Of a stretch of 64,000 nucleotides of DNA, positions 7,631-17,202 are shown one piece after another. Each line of letters opens with the position of its first letter. Position 1 is the stretch's first letter. The stretch lies in the NCBI RefSeq assembly GCF_013409005.1, contig NZ_JACBZO010000001.1, positions 2,790,001-2,854,000 on the forward strand, read 5' to 3'. The stretch is from Demequina lutea (GTDB lineage Bacteria; Actinomycetota; Actinomycetes; Actinomycetales; Demequinaceae). The notes beneath the pieces were generated by a model, which saw only the letters and a list, made by a program, of their open reading frames with translations, was not told where the DNA came from and ran no database searches. The position numbers were made by a program, and so were the translations under genes.

Positions 7631-9067
7631 TCACTCTCGCACTAGCGAATTCCCGGGCCCTCGCCCCTCCGGGACGGACCCGACGTTGCGGATGCCCACC
7701 CAGGACGCGACCCCGCCGAGCGCCAGCAGCACCGCGGTGAACGCCACCGCGCGGTGGAATCCCGCGAGGTCGAGCTGACCCCCCACCACGGCACCAAGGG
7801 CGGCAACCGTCACGAGGCCCGCCACACGAGCCACCGCGTTGTTGACCGCGGAGGCGATGCCGGAGCGCGCCGAGTCCACCGCGCCGAGCACCGCCGCGGT
7901 GAGCGGCGAGACCGTCGCGGCCACACCCACGCCAAACAGCATCACCCCTGGCAAGAGCTGGGTCCAATAGTTAAACGGCTCGGATACCGTCAGCATGAGC
8001 AGCGCGCCGCCGGCCATCGCGAGCGGTCCAAGCGTCATGAAGAGCCGGGGCCCGATGCGCCCGGCCAGGACACCCGCGCGGGAGCTCAGCACGATGAGCG
8101 CCACGGTGATGGGCATGGTCGACAGCCCGGCGGCCGTCGCGGTGAGACCCGCGCGCTCCTGCAAATACACCGACACCACGAAGCCGTTGAGGCCCAGGGC
8201 GCCGTAGACCAGCAGCGTGGAGATGTTGCCCCACGCGAAGTTGCGCGCCGCGAATAGGCCGAGCGGAAGCATAGGCCGGGCGATGCGCGCCTGCCTCCAG
8301 ACGAACGCCCCAAACACCGCAGCTCCCCCGAGGCCCGCACCCCACACCGCCGGGTCGCCCCAACCGAGGTTGGGCTGCTCAATCAGCGCGAACACGGCGC
8401 CGCCCAGGCCCAACGCGCACAGGGCCGCGGAGACCAGGTCGACGTGAGCGTTGTCACTGCGTGCATTGTCACTGCGTGCATTGTCACTGCGAACGTCGCC
8501 GGCCTCCACCCGAGTCAGGAGGTACATCGCCGCCGCGATCGGCAGCACGTTGATGACGAACGCCCATCGCCACGACGCGAGGTCGACGGCAAGCCCGCCA
8601 AGCAGGGGGCCCGCGATCATTGCGCCCGACGTCGCGGCGGTCCAGGTGCCGATGGCTCGGCCGCGCTCGGCCCCATCAAAGGTCGAGGCGATGAGCGCCA
8701 AGGAAGAGGGCACCAGCATCGCGCCCGCGACTCCCTGGAGGAGCCTGGCCGCGATGAGCACCCCAGCGGTGGGGGCCGCCGCGGTCGCCAGCGAGGCGAT
8801 CCCAAACAGGATCAGCCCAATGCGCAACACCCGCTGGCGGCCGAAGGCATCGGAGACGGAGCCCGCGACCAGGATGAGCGAGCCGAGAGTCAGCAGGTAG
8901 GCATCGACCGTCCACTGCTGGGTGGTGAGGCCCCCGCCCAGTTGCTTCACGATCGCCGGCAGCGCCACGTTGACCACGCTCGAGTCGAGGAACGCCACAA
9001 AGCTGGCCGTGATGGCGATGGCCAGGATGAGGCGCTGCTGCGGGGTGCGGGTGGCGCTGCGGGACAC
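7631..9067 (-). CDS. DHA2-type MFS efflux transporter
   Basis: About 478 residues, 14 predicted membrane helices, EmrB/QacA type. Signatures are FLDSSVVNVALPAIVKQLGG in helix 1, VDAYLLTLGSLILVAGSVSD, the motif A DAFGRQRVLRIG, and motif C ATSGAMIAGPLLGGL. The GTG start (VSRSATRTPQQR) is chosen because the upstream extension is unlike a transporter N-terminus. A central loop carries three RSDNA units encoded by a 15-bp tandem repeat (8451-8490), which probably slips in frame. It is convergent with the ADP-ribosylglycohydrolase gene, with stop codons almost touching. Confidence 0.88.
   Translation of the reverse strand: MSRSATRTPQQRLILAIAITASFVAFLDSSVVNVALPAIVKQLGGGLTTQQWTVDAYLLTLGSLILVAGSVSDAFGRQRVLRIGLILFGIASLATAAAPTAGVLIAARLLQGVAGAMLVPSSLALIASTFDGAERGRAIGTWTAATSGAMIAGPLLGGLAVDLASWRWAFVINVLPIAAAMYLLTRVEAGDVRSDNARSDNARSDNAHVDLVSAALCALGLGGAVFALIEQPNLGWGDPAVWGAGLGGAAVFGAFVWRQARIARPMLPLGLFAARNFAWGNISTLLVYGALGLNGFVVSVYLQERAGLTATAAGLSTMPITVALIVLSSRAGVLAGRIGPRLFMTLGPLAMAGGALLMLTVSEPFNYWTQLLPGVMLFGVGVAATVSPLTAAVLGAVDSARSGIASAVNNAVARVAGLVTVAALGAVVGGQLDLAGFHRAVAFTAVLLALGGVASWVGIRNVGSVPEGRGPGNSLVRE
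8451..8490. repeat. 15-bp in-frame tandem repeat within transporter gene
   Basis: TTGTCACTGCGTGCA occurs twice in full and once in part, encoding repeated RSDNA units in a cytoplasmic loop of the transporter. The unit is a multiple of three, so length changes would keep the frame. Confidence 0.8.
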
Positions 9068-9325
9068 CTCTTGAGGGTAGGTGCAACGGGCATATCCCGG
9101 CGCGGACAAAGGCGCCGGACGGGCCTTGTCCCCCACTTGCAAGTTGCGCGGAATGTCCGTTGCGGAGCTCCCGATCCCGGCGGCATGGTCTCCTACGCTG
9201 CGCGCATCACCAACACCAGCGCGGTGAGCTTCGCGGCGCCGCAACGTGTCCTTGGTGTCGGCTCAGCGCGTAGCCCCCACTTCACGCGCAGTAGATAGGG
9301 TTCTCAGCAACGAGGGAGACGGGCA

Positions 9326-10369
9326 ATGAGGCAAGTCGTGTGGGGCCGCGTTCTGATGTGGCTCGCGACCCCTCTGACCATCACGCTCGCGGCATTAGCG
9401 CTGTTTGGGGCGGTCCCATGGACCGCGACGAATGCGGGCCTACTCCTTTTTGGCGCAGGTTTCTTGATCGTACGGACGGGCGTGGCGCCCGAGACGATCA
9501 AGGCGAAACGAATCGCCGCGTCGATGGGGTGGGCGTCTCGCCCGGCGGCCGAGGCCGTGGAGACTATTCCTGGCACGCAGTATCCGTTCCGACTGACGCT
9601 CAAGCCTCAGGCTCTTAGCGTGGGCAGGTGGCGTGACCATGAGGCGCGCCGGTGGCTCTTGGGGTCGCAATTTGCTGTGGAGGCGGTCGCTTTACGAGGC
9701 AACATGCCCGCATTGCACGTCATCCCCAACACGAAGGCGTTCGCGAAGGCCATGGGCGGAGGCTCGGACTTCCTCACGGGTGACGCGGCGTTCGACGCCG
9801 CGTGGCGGGTCTGGTGTCGGTACCCGGAATATGCGCGGGCGATGCTCTCGGATGCGGTGCGAGCGCTCTTCGCCAGCGAGCGGCTCCGGGGCGTTCCGGT
9901 GCTCTTCGAGGGCGGCTTTGTTTGCACGTGGACACCACTGAGCGCGCAAAGCATCAAGGAGATTGACGGTCGGTTCGAGTCGCTTGCGGCCCTGCGCGGC
10001 GCTATCAGCAACCAGGTGCTTTCTCACTATTCGATGGCCGGAAGCGCGACCGTGTTACGGGACCCGACCGGAACTCCCGTGACGATGCCTGGGGAACACT
10101 TACCGGGGCCGGGCCTTACCGCCTCGGTCGTGCGCACCGGCGAGATCGCGCAGCGAGACAAGAACCTATTCGGGAGACTCTCCGTGTTGCTGCCGTTCAC
10201 GTTCTTCTTCGCCCCGGTGGGTCTGGTCCTTGGGATTCTGGGAGCGCGCGCCGCCCACCGCGGCGAGGCGAGCAATGGCGGGCTAGCGAAGTTAGGCATC
10301 GGCTTGAGCATCGGGATGCTGGCCCTGCTCGCCGTGATGATGTGGGCTGCAATCACCGTCGGGAAGTAG
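9326..10369 (+). CDS. Membrane protein with DUF4190-like C-terminus
   Basis: 347 residues of no recognised overall family. Two N-terminal helices (LATPLTITLAALALFGAV and NAGLLLFGAGFLIV) are followed by a soluble domain of about 210 residues rich in aromatic and basic residues. The C-terminus contains two further helices matching the small DUF4190 pattern (FFAPVGLVLGILGARAA, then GLAKLGIGLSIGMLALLAVM). The start is supported by GGGAGA ten bases upstream. Probably a cytoplasmic-membrane protein with a large cytoplasmic or extracytoplasmic middle domain. Confidence 0.7.
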   Translation: MRQVVWGRVLMWLATPLTITLAALALFGAVPWTATNAGLLLFGAGFLIVRTGVAPETIKAKRIAASMGWASRPAAEAVETIPGTQYPFRLTLKPQALSVGRWRDHEARRWLLGSQFAVEAVALRGNMPALHVIPNTKAFAKAMGGGSDFLTGDAAFDAAWRVWCRYPEYARAMLSDAVRALFASERLRGVPVLFEGGFVCTWTPLSAQSIKEIDGRFESLAALRGAISNQVLSHYSMAGSATVLRDPTGTPVTMPGEHLPGPGLTASVVRTGEIAQRDKNLFGRLSVLLPFTFFFAPVGLVLGILGARAAHRGEASNGGLAKLGIGLSIGMLALLAVMMWAAITVGK

Positions 10370-10509
10370 TCGCGGTACTGGGTCGCGCGGCGCGAGTCGA
10401 CACCGTCGCGGAACCAGGCTAGATTCCGCTCGCCCTTTGACAGCGTTGCGCCTACTGTCAAAGCAGCGGGCGCAATGGAGCGCGCGCACCAGGCCTTGGG
10501 AAGGCTGTC

Positions 10510-10842
10510 ATGAGAAGCAATACATTCCTAGGTGTCGTCGGCGGCATGTGCATCGCCGTCGCGGTGTTCCTCACTGGCAACACCATCACATTCTCGGGCG
10601 CGGCCATCAAGGAAACCGTGCCACTCATCCTGTTTATCGCGGCCCTCGGGGTCATCGCGTTTTCGCTCGTGTCGAATCGCCTCGCGACCGGATACACGGC
10701 CATGGTCGCGGCGACCATCGCCCTCATTCAACTGGTGGACATGCTCCGCTCCGACTCGATCAACTTCTCGGTGCGGCTCATCGTCCTCTTGGTGGGCGTC
10801 GCCCTCGCGCTCTTCGCATCGGTCACGCGCCGCAAGGCGTAA
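10510..10842 (+). CDS. Small four-helix membrane protein
   Basis: 110 residues, almost entirely hydrophobic: about four helices (FLGVVGGMCIAVAVFLTG, VPLILFIAALGVIAFSLV, TAMVAATIALIQLVDML, LIVLLVGVALALFASV) ending in the basic tail RRKA. A GGAAGG box precedes the ATG. No family recognised. It sits between two other membrane-protein genes on the same strand but with gaps of over 100 bp. Confidence 0.7.
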   Translation: MRSNTFLGVVGGMCIAVAVFLTGNTITFSGAAIKETVPLILFIAALGVIAFSLVSNRLATGYTAMVAATIALIQLVDMLRSDSINFSVRLIVLLVGVALALFASVTRRKA

Positions 10843-10946
10843 GCGGCGGTGGCGCGTCCCGCTGAAGGCCAGCGGGCGCTCACGCTGGTCGTCCATCACC
10901 TGACCCGCGGCCCGGTTACCCTGAACTCCACACTTCTAGGGGAACC

Positions 10947-12104
10947 ATGACGCACTCAGAGGGCGACGGCCAGGTGCCACAGCCGCGCGCCCCGCGCCTG
11001 CCTGGCCCTGGGTGGCTGCCGGACCCGAGCCGCATGGACCTCGAGCGATTCTGGAACGGGACCAGTTGGACGGCGCGCACCCGCGACATCGTGTCCAAAC
11101 TCGAGCGCGTGCCCCTTGGGTATCCCGGCGAGACCGAGGGCCGCAACTCACGGGGCCGACTCTCACAGGGCCGCCGCTCGCGGCAGAAGCAAGGCGGCGG
11201 GTTCGCCGGGTTCCTGACGTTCGTACTGGTGGCGCTCCTCGTGGTGGGAGGGGCTGGCTACCTGGGGGCCCTGCCCTCGTGGGTGCCGTGGCCCGCGGAG
11301 TTCGTTCGCTCGATGCCGACGGGTCCCGCCGTCGCCTACCCCGTATTCGGGTCAAACGACACGGTGACCTACCTGGCGCGCAACCTCGTCGCTCAAGAGC
11401 CGGAGATCGACGTGACGTGGATTCAAGCATCGGGCCGCGACGTGAGGACCGTGGTGCAGGACGCGATGGATGAGGCGATGCTGCAGAACCCCTACGCGTT
11501 CGTCAACGGCTGGAATATGTCGATCGGGACCGCGCGGGTGCGCGTGGAGCCGAAATACACGTATTCGGCCGCCGAGGCGGAACGGCGCCGCGTCGCGACC
11601 GCCAGCGCGGTGGCGGCCATCGTCGCGACACCCGCGGTCGCGCAAGCGTCCGACACGCGCGCCAAGGTCAAGGCCATCCACGATGCCGTGCTGCGCGCCG
11701 CCACATACGACAAGGCGGCGGGCGCCGCGATCGCTGCGGGCGTGACATCGGCGGCCTCGCCAGAGGTGGCCCAGTCTCAACAGGCGTACGGAATCCTGGT
11801 GGCAGGGACTGCGGTGTGCACCGGATACGCGATGGCATTCCAGGCGCTTGCCCAAGCGTCGGGCCTGCAATCCGTGGTGGTGACGGGCGTCGCGACCAGC
11901 GGGGTGACCACGGGCGGGCACGCGTGGAACCGGGTGTTGGTGGGCGGCCAGTGGCTCGTGGTCGACACCACGTGGGACGACGCCACCGACGCGCGGCTGG
12001 GCACGGACTACCTGATGATTAGCAGCCAGGACCCGTTGATGAAGACCCGGACTGTCGACATGGACTGGGTGGTCGATGCCGACGTGGGGATGTACGGGGG
12101 GTAG
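10947..12104 (+). CDS. DUF2510 - transmembrane - transglutaminase-like protein
   Basis: 385 residues. The N-terminal DUF2510 motif (PGWLPDPSRMDLERFWNGTSW) is followed by one membrane helix (FLTFVLVALLVVGGAGYLG, ~85-105) and an external domain. The C-terminal ~150 residues have a transglutaminase-like catalytic triad: Cys in AGTAVCTGYAMAF, His in GGHAWNRV, Asp in VVDTTWDDAT. These enzymes are cysteine proteases or cross-linkers; the topology puts this one outside the membrane. AGGGGA precedes the ATG by nine bases. Confidence 0.85.
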   Translation: MTHSEGDGQVPQPRAPRLPGPGWLPDPSRMDLERFWNGTSWTARTRDIVSKLERVPLGYPGETEGRNSRGRLSQGRRSRQKQGGGFAGFLTFVLVALLVVGGAGYLGALPSWVPWPAEFVRSMPTGPAVAYPVFGSNDTVTYLARNLVAQEPEIDVTWIQASGRDVRTVVQDAMDEAMLQNPYAFVNGWNMSIGTARVRVEPKYTYSAAEAERRRVATASAVAAIVATPAVAQASDTRAKVKAIHDAVLRAATYDKAAGAAIAAGVTSAASPEVAQSQQAYGILVAGTAVCTGYAMAFQALAQASGLQSVVVTGVATSGVTTGGHAWNRVLVGGQWLVVDTTWDDATDARLGTDYLMISSQDPLMKTRTVDMDWVVDADVGMYGG

Positions 12105-12181
12105 CGAGGCGCGACCGTCGTTCCGCAGGCGGCCGGAGCACAATGGAGGCACGACGCTCGACGCCCCCCGACGGAGGAATC

Positions 12182-13438
12182 ATGGCAGCGATCGACTGGC
12201 ACACCTTCGTGAAGCGCCTGCCCGAGCGGATGTGGTTCCGGCTGGTGGTGTTCGCCGTGGCGGCACTGGCTTTGGTGGGCTCGGCTTTGGCCGTCGGGAA
12301 AATACTGCCAAGCACGCTCTCCGTCAACTTCGGCCAGGACGCCGCGTACCGGATTTTGCAGATTCTCGCGACGTCCATGCTCGCGGTCACCACCTTCTCG
12401 CTGACGGCAATGATCTCGGCGTATGCGGCGGCTGCCCAGGGCACCACGCCCCGCGCCACGCAACTGCTCGTCGCGGATCGCACCTCGCAGAACGCGCTGT
12501 CCACGTTCCTGGGCACCTTCGTGTTCGCGATCGTGGGGATCGTGGCGCTCAGCACCGGCTCGTTCACCGACGGGGGGCGGTCCGTGCTGTTCCTCGGCAC
12601 GCTCGGCGTGATCGCGCTGGTGGTGGCCACGCTGCTGCGGTGGATCCACCACCTCACCGGTTTTGGCAGGGTGCCCGATGTCATTGACAGGGTGGAGCGC
12701 GCAGCGACCAAGGCGATCCACGCCTACGCGCGCGATCCCCACCTGGGCGGGGTGGCACCCGTCGGCGTGCCCGATGGCGCACTGACGGCGCTCTCGGAGC
12801 AGGTGGGCTACGTGACTGGGGTGGACATCGGGCGGCTACAACGCGTGGCCGATGCCGCAGGGGTGACGGTGCACCTCGACGCGATGCCGGGGGCCTTGGT
12901 GGGGCATGGGACGGCGCTAGCGCGCGTAGTGGGTCCTCTCGACGACGACGTCGCGGCGGGGATACGCGGGGCGTTCAGGTTGGAGAAGCATCGGACGTAT
13001 GAGCAGGATCCGCGCCTTGGCCTGATTGCGCTCGCCGAGATCGGCTCGCACGCGCTGTCCCCCGCCGTGAATGATCCCGGAACCGCGATCGAGGTGCTTG
13101 GCGCCATCGAGCGCGTGGTGACGGAGCTGCTGAAGTCCGAGGCCGACGACGGCGAGCCTCGATTCCCGCGGGTACACGTGCCCGCGGTGGCGCTCGGCGA
13201 CCTGGTGGAGGACGCGTTCCGGCCGCTCGCCCGGGATGGCGCGGGCCTTGTGGAAGTGGGCCTGCGGGTCCAGAGGGTACTAGGCGATTTGGTGCGGATC
13301 GCCGAGGTGGAACGCGAGCGCGACGTCTTCCTGGAAGCGTCGGTGCGAGCGTGCGTCAGGGCCGTCCGGGGGCTGGACGATGCCGGCGACGTGGCGCTCG
13401 TGGAGGCTGCCGCGGATGAGGTGCGGCGGGGCGAATGA
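12182..13438 (+). CDS. DUF2254 family membrane protein
   Basis: 418 residues. There are four N-terminal helices (LVVFAVAALALVGSALAVG; TSMLAVTTFSLTAMISAYAA; TFLGTFVFAIVGIVALSTG; LGTLGVIALVVATLLRWI), then a soluble domain with the family's LIALAEIGSHALSPAVNDPG segment. Function of DUF2254 is unknown. The ATG with a GGAGGA box nine bases upstream was chosen over an ATG 39 bases earlier. A clear hairpin terminator follows the gene. Confidence 0.85.
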   Translation: MAAIDWHTFVKRLPERMWFRLVVFAVAALALVGSALAVGKILPSTLSVNFGQDAAYRILQILATSMLAVTTFSLTAMISAYAAAAQGTTPRATQLLVADRTSQNALSTFLGTFVFAIVGIVALSTGSFTDGGRSVLFLGTLGVIALVVATLLRWIHHLTGFGRVPDVIDRVERAATKAIHAYARDPHLGGVAPVGVPDGALTALSEQVGYVTGVDIGRLQRVADAAGVTVHLDAMPGALVGHGTALARVVGPLDDDVAAGIRGAFRLEKHRTYEQDPRLGLIALAEIGSHALSPAVNDPGTAIEVLGAIERVVTELLKSEADDGEPRFPRVHVPAVALGDLVEDAFRPLARDGAGLVEVGLRVQRVLGDLVRIAEVERERDVFLEASVRACVRAVRGLDDAGDVALVEAAADEVRRGE

Positions 13439-13455
13439 GGTGCGGCGGGGCGCCG

Positions 13456-13475
13456 GTCCCGGAGCCCGGGACTTT
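13456..13475 (+). terminator. Rho-independent-like terminator
   Basis: Seven-bp perfect stem GTCCCGG/CCGGGAC with loop AGC followed by TTT, 18 bp past the DUF2254 stop codon. Confidence 0.6.
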
Positions 13476-13614
13476 GATCCCGATTCGCCCGCTATTTGCA
13501 GGTGTAAGCCGAGAGAAAGACCTGCTGCGAAGCGGTTGATCCGGCAGATCTGGATACCGAATTCGCGCGAGTCCGCCCGGGGCTCGTCTCCCGACGATGT
13601 GAGGAAGCGGACTC

Positions 13615-14502
13615 ATGAACACCGAACAGTTCAACAAGATGAAGAGCGGCAAGGGTTTCATCGCCGCGCTCGACCAGAGCGGCGGCAGCACCCCCAAGGC
13701 CCTGCAGTTCTACGGCGTCAACGACGACGCGTACGCGAACCTGGAAGCCATGTTCGACCTCGTCCACGAGATGCGCGCCCGGATCATGACCAGCCCGGTC
13801 TTCACCGGCGACCGGATCCTCGGGACGATCCTCTTCGGGATGACCATGGACCGCGAGATCGGCGGCAAGGGCGCCGCCGAATACCTGTGGGAGGAGAAGG
13901 GCATCGTCCCGTTCCTCAAGGTCGACAAGGGTCTCGTTGCCGAGGCGGATGGCGCTCGAGTCATGAATCCGATGCCCGACCTGGCGGAGGTCCTCGATGA
14001 AGCGAAGGACCACGGCGTCTTCGGCACCAAGATGCGTTCGGTCATCAAGTTGGCCAACGAGACCGGCGTGAGGGCCGTGGTGGACCAGCAGTTCGAGGTG
14101 GGTCGCCAGATTCTCGACGCCGGCCTGGTGCCGATCATCGAGCCCGAGATCGACATCTTCAGCCCCGAGAAGGCAGGGGCCGAGGTGCTGCTCAAGGCCG
14201 CGCTCCTGGACGCGTTGGGCCAGCTGGGCCCCGACCAGCAGGTCCTGCTCAAGTTGACGCTGCCCGAGGTTGACGGCTTCCTCGACGAGCTTGTCGAGCA
14301 CCCGAACGTGTTGCGGGTGTTCGCCCTGTCCGGTGGCTACACGCGTGAGGAGGCCAACGGCAGGCTCGCCCGCAACCACGGCGTCGCCGCCAGCTTCTCC
14401 CGCGCCCTGACGGAGGGCCTCACCATCCAGCAGAGCCAGGCCGAGTTTGACGCCGCGCTCGACGCCTCGATCGCCAGCATCTACGAGGCGTCGATCACCT
14501 GA
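13615..14502 (+). CDS. fda: Class I fructose-bisphosphate aldolase
   Basis: 295 residues, the size of the short bacterial class I aldolases (Staphylococcus type). It cleaves fructose-1,6-bisphosphate to the two triose phosphates by a Schiff base. Visible signatures are KGFIAALDQSGGSTPKAL at the N-terminus, PFLKVDKGL, IIEPEIDI, and VLLKLTLPE containing the likely Schiff-base lysine, then FALSGGYTREEAN. GAGGAAG lies upstream of the ATG. The glycerol kinase gene follows about 150 bp downstream on the same strand, so both act on triose metabolism and may be co-expressed. Confidence 0.93.
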   Translation: MNTEQFNKMKSGKGFIAALDQSGGSTPKALQFYGVNDDAYANLEAMFDLVHEMRARIMTSPVFTGDRILGTILFGMTMDREIGGKGAAEYLWEEKGIVPFLKVDKGLVAEADGARVMNPMPDLAEVLDEAKDHGVFGTKMRSVIKLANETGVRAVVDQQFEVGRQILDAGLVPIIEPEIDIFSPEKAGAEVLLKAALLDALGQLGPDQQVLLKLTLPEVDGFLDELVEHPNVLRVFALSGGYTREEANGRLARNHGVAASFSRALTEGLTIQQSQAEFDAALDASIASIYEASIT

Positions 14503-14649
14503 CCTCGCATGCCGGGCTGCGGCTCTCGCGCGCGAACAGCGGCGGCCGCCGCCCTTGCGCCATGCGCTCCGCCACGCCCACCATGGGGCATGAGGTTTCC
14601 GCGACTGTTCAGGAACGAGACGCGCCCCGACGCTGAAGGACCCCTCGAT

Positions 14650-16167
14650 GTGGGCCCTCAGTACGTCATGGCCATCGATCAGGGCACCACGTCGACGCGG
14701 GCCATCGTGTTCGACCACGCGGGCGCGATCGTGTCGACGGGCCAGCTCGAGCATCGGCAGATCTTGCCGAGGGCAGGCTGGGTGGAGCATGACCCTCACG
14801 AGATATGGGCGAATACCAGGCGGGTCGTTGGCGAGGCCTTGACACGTGCGGACATCACTCGCCTGCAGATCGCGGCCGTTGGCATCACCAATCAGCGCGA
14901 GACCACCGTGGTGTGGAACAGACACACGGGCGAGCCCGTCTACAACGCGATCGTGTGGCAGGACACGCGCACCCAGCACCAGGTCGACGCGCTAGCGGCC
15001 GACGGTGGCGTCGACCGGTTCCAGTTCAAGACAGGTCTGCCGCTCGCCACCTACTTCTCTGCCACCAAGATCGCGTGGATCCTCGACAACGTCGAGGGGG
15101 CGAGGGAGCGCGCCGAGGCGGGCGACCTGCTGTTCGGCACCACCGACTCGTGGCTGCTGTGGCACCTCACAGGCGGCACCGGCGGCGGCCTGCACGCGAC
15201 CGATGTGACCAACGCGTCGCGCACCCTACTGATGGACCTCGACACTCTCGAGTGGGATGAGGAACTGCTGGCGGCGTTCGGGGTGCCGCGCGCGATGATG
15301 CCCGAGATCAGGTCGTCGTCCGAGCTGTACGGCACCGTGGGCGGGCATTCGCTGTTGACCGGGGTGCCCATCGCCGGGATTCTGGGCGACCAGCAGGCGG
15401 CCACTTTTGGGCAGGCCGCGTTCGAGAAGGGCGAGTCCAAGAACACGTACGGCACGGGCAACTTCATCATCGTGGGTACCGGCACCGAGCGGGTGGCGTC
15501 GAAGCATGGGCTCATCACGACGGTCGCGTACCGGCTCGATGGCCAGCCCCCGCGCTACGCGCTCGAGGGTTCGATCGCTGTCACGGGTTCGCTCGTGCAG
15601 TGGGTGCGCGACAACCTGGGGATGATCGCGTCGGCCGCCGAAATCGAGCCGCTCGCCGCCGCCGTGAAGGACAACGGCGGGGCCTACATCGTGCCCGCTT
15701 TCTCGGGGCTGTTCGCGCCATATTGGCGGCCCGATGCGCGCGGCGCCGTGGTGGGGCTCACGCAGTTTGTCACCAAGGAGCACCTGGCGCGGGCGGTGCT
15801 CGAGGCGACCGCGTTCCAGACGCGCGATGTGATCCAGGCCGTGGAGGCGGACACGGGCGTCACGGTGCCGGAGCTGCGCGTGGATGGCGGCATGACGGTC
15901 AATTCGCTGCTGATGCAGTTCCAGGCCGACATGCTGGGAGTGGACGTGGTGCGGCCCGTGATCGTGGAGACGACGGCGCTCGGCGCGGCCTATGCGGCGG
16001 GGCTGGCCGTGGGGTTCTGGTCATCCTTGGACGAACTCAAGGGTCAGTGGCGCGAGGACGCGCGCTGGTCTCCCATGATGCCTCGCGACGAGGCGGAGCG
16101 GCTGTATCGCAACTGGCGCAAGGCCGTGAAGAGGACGCTCGACTGGGTGGACGACGACGTGGAGTGA
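14650..16167 (+). CDS. glpK: Glycerol kinase
   Basis: 505 residues from the GTG chosen here, exactly the usual GlpK length. Longer in-frame starts would add a non-conserved tail. It phosphorylates glycerol with ATP in the cytoplasm. The FGGY-kinase signatures are all present: [16 protein letters not shown] (phosphate-1 loop), [25 protein letters not shown], the [10 protein letters not shown] and KNTYGTGNF phosphate-2/adenosine segments, and the C-terminal FSGLFAPYW plus [21 protein letters not shown] lies about ten bases upstream. No glpF or glpD is visible nearby. Confidence 0.95.
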   Translation: MGPQYVMAIDQGTTSTRAIVFDHAGAIVSTGQLEHRQILPRAGWVEHDPHEIWANTRRVVGEALTRADITRLQIAAVGITNQRETTVVWNRHTGEPVYNAIVWQDTRTQHQVDALAADGGVDRFQFKTGLPLATYFSATKIAWILDNVEGARERAEAGDLLFGTTDSWLLWHLTGGTGGGLHATDVTNASRTLLMDLDTLEWDEELLAAFGVPRAMMPEIRSSSELYGTVGGHSLLTGVPIAGILGDQQAATFGQAAFEKGESKNTYGTGNFIIVGTGTERVASKHGLITTVAYRLDGQPPRYALEGSIAVTGSLVQWVRDNLGMIASAAEIEPLAAAVKDNGGAYIVPAFSGLFAPYWRPDARGAVVGLTQFVTKEHLARAVLEATAFQTRDVIQAVEADTGVTVPELRVDGGMTVNSLLMQFQADMLGVDVVRPVIVETTALGAAYAAGLAVGFWSSLDELKGQWREDARWSPMMPRDEAERLYRNWRKAVKRTLDWVDDDVE

Positions 16168-16228
16168 GGCGGCTCGTGAGTTGCGGCCCCCGAGCATCGG
16201 CGTGGCTCAAGACTCGTTCCGGAAGATA

Positions 16229-16242
16229 GTTAACGTATTAAC
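16229..16242. promoter_or_regulatory. GTTAA-CGTA-TTAAC palindrome
   Basis: A 5-bp perfect dyad with a 4-bp centre in an A/T-rich pocket between glpK and the hydrolase pseudogene. Probably an operator of a small HTH regulator; a related dyad with a GTTAAC core occurs at 28379-28400. Confidence 0.35.
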
Positions 16243-16309
16243 GATTCCTCCGAAGTAAGCCACTTCCGCTCCCGCACGAGTGGGACCGGCCGGCGCGTAG
16301 TCTCGGCGC

Positions 16310-16881
16310 ATGGACACGAAGGTGAACGAGGGCACGGACAAGAACACGGCAGCGCCTCGCGGAACCGGCGGTCCCCGGGTGGTGCTGGTGCACGGTGCCA
16401 CGTCCGGGCCCTGGGTGTTTGACGGCTGGGTGTCCGATGACGGGTCCGCCCCGTGGCCCCACGACGACGTGCGCATCCCCGACCTTCAGGAGGGGCTCGA
16501 CATCGCCCATGCCACGATGTCCGACTATGCCGACAGGGTGCTGGCAGCGGTCGGGGACCAGCCGGCGATTCTGTGCGGCTGGAGCCGGGCACGTACGACG
16601 CCGAATCCACCTACGGCCCATCGGTGCCGGGCATGCGCCACCGGCCCGAGTCCTCGCTGGCCCGGGGCGAGCGCAAGCGCGGAATCAGCGTCCCCGCGAT
16701 CACGTGCCCGATGCTCGTCGTGGGTGGACGCGACTACACCGCCGAACGCGGCCGTCCGGTGGCCGAATACTACGGCGCGCAACTCATAGAGTTCCCGGAG
16801 TTGAGCCACTTCCAACTGGTCGTGGATCCGCAGGTGCGCGATGGCGTCGCGGAATGGGTGAGTTTGGTGAGTCCCGGCTGA
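16310..16881 (+). pseudogene. Alpha/beta-hydrolase pseudogene, deletion at nucleophile elbow
   Basis: The first frame encodes an alpha/beta-hydrolase start (VVLVHGATSGPWVFDGW ... ILCGWS), stopping being homologous exactly at the GWS nucleophile elbow. The hydrolase then continues in a second frame (LEPGTYDAESTYGPSVPG ... ITCPMLVVGGRDY ... VAEYYGAQLIEFPELSHFQL), which supplies the late Asp (GGRD) and His (SHFQL) and ends at 16881. A stretch of some 40 residues that should follow GWSxGG is missing, and the frame is shifted. The product cannot be a functional hydrolase. Confidence 0.75.
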
Positions 16882-16888
16882 GAGCCGG

Positions 16889-17056
16889 CTACAACTCCGC
16901 GAGCAGCGCAGCCTTTTTGGCGGCGAACTCCTCGTACGTCAGCAGGCCTTCGTCCCTGATCTTCGCTAGGTCTCGCACCTGGTCCTCGATCTCTTGGACG
17001 TGGGCTTGATCGGTCGACTCTGGGGCCTGACCGGGGAACTGCTCTTCGTGTGCCAT
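16889..17056 (-). CDS. SHOCT-domain small protein
   Basis: 55 residues, shorter than usual ORF cut-offs. The C-terminal half (IRDEGLLTYEEFAAKKAALL) is a clear SHOCT (short C-terminal) domain, a ~30-residue oligomerisation-like module found at protein termini in Actinobacteria. The N-terminal half is acidic and Gln-rich. Start at the only in-frame ATG, with a GAAGG box upstream. It is convergent with the hydrolase pseudogene; its partner is unknown. Confidence 0.8.
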   Translation of the reverse strand: MAHEEQFPGQAPESTDQAHVQEIEDQVRDLAKIRDEGLLTYEEFAAKKAALLAEL

Positions 17057-17202
17057 GTCAATGCCTTCGTCCTTGATTGGCGACCGCCCTCAATCTACTC
17101 CGGGCGGGCGGGCGGTAGCGGGATGGGCCACAGCGGACGAGTCCAGGGGGACCCAACGAGCGCTCCGCCATCGGGGCCGATGCGAGGCAGCGTCGCCTGG
17201 CC

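Noticed and set aside
9068..9325. N-terminal extension of the second DHA2 transporter and a small plus-strand frame
   Set aside because: The extension is unlike transporter N-termini, and the small frame has no RBS or similarity.
13440..13614. Riboswitch upstream of the aldolase gene
   Set aside because: Only a terminator hairpin belonging to the upstream gene is visible; no conserved aptamer pattern recognised.
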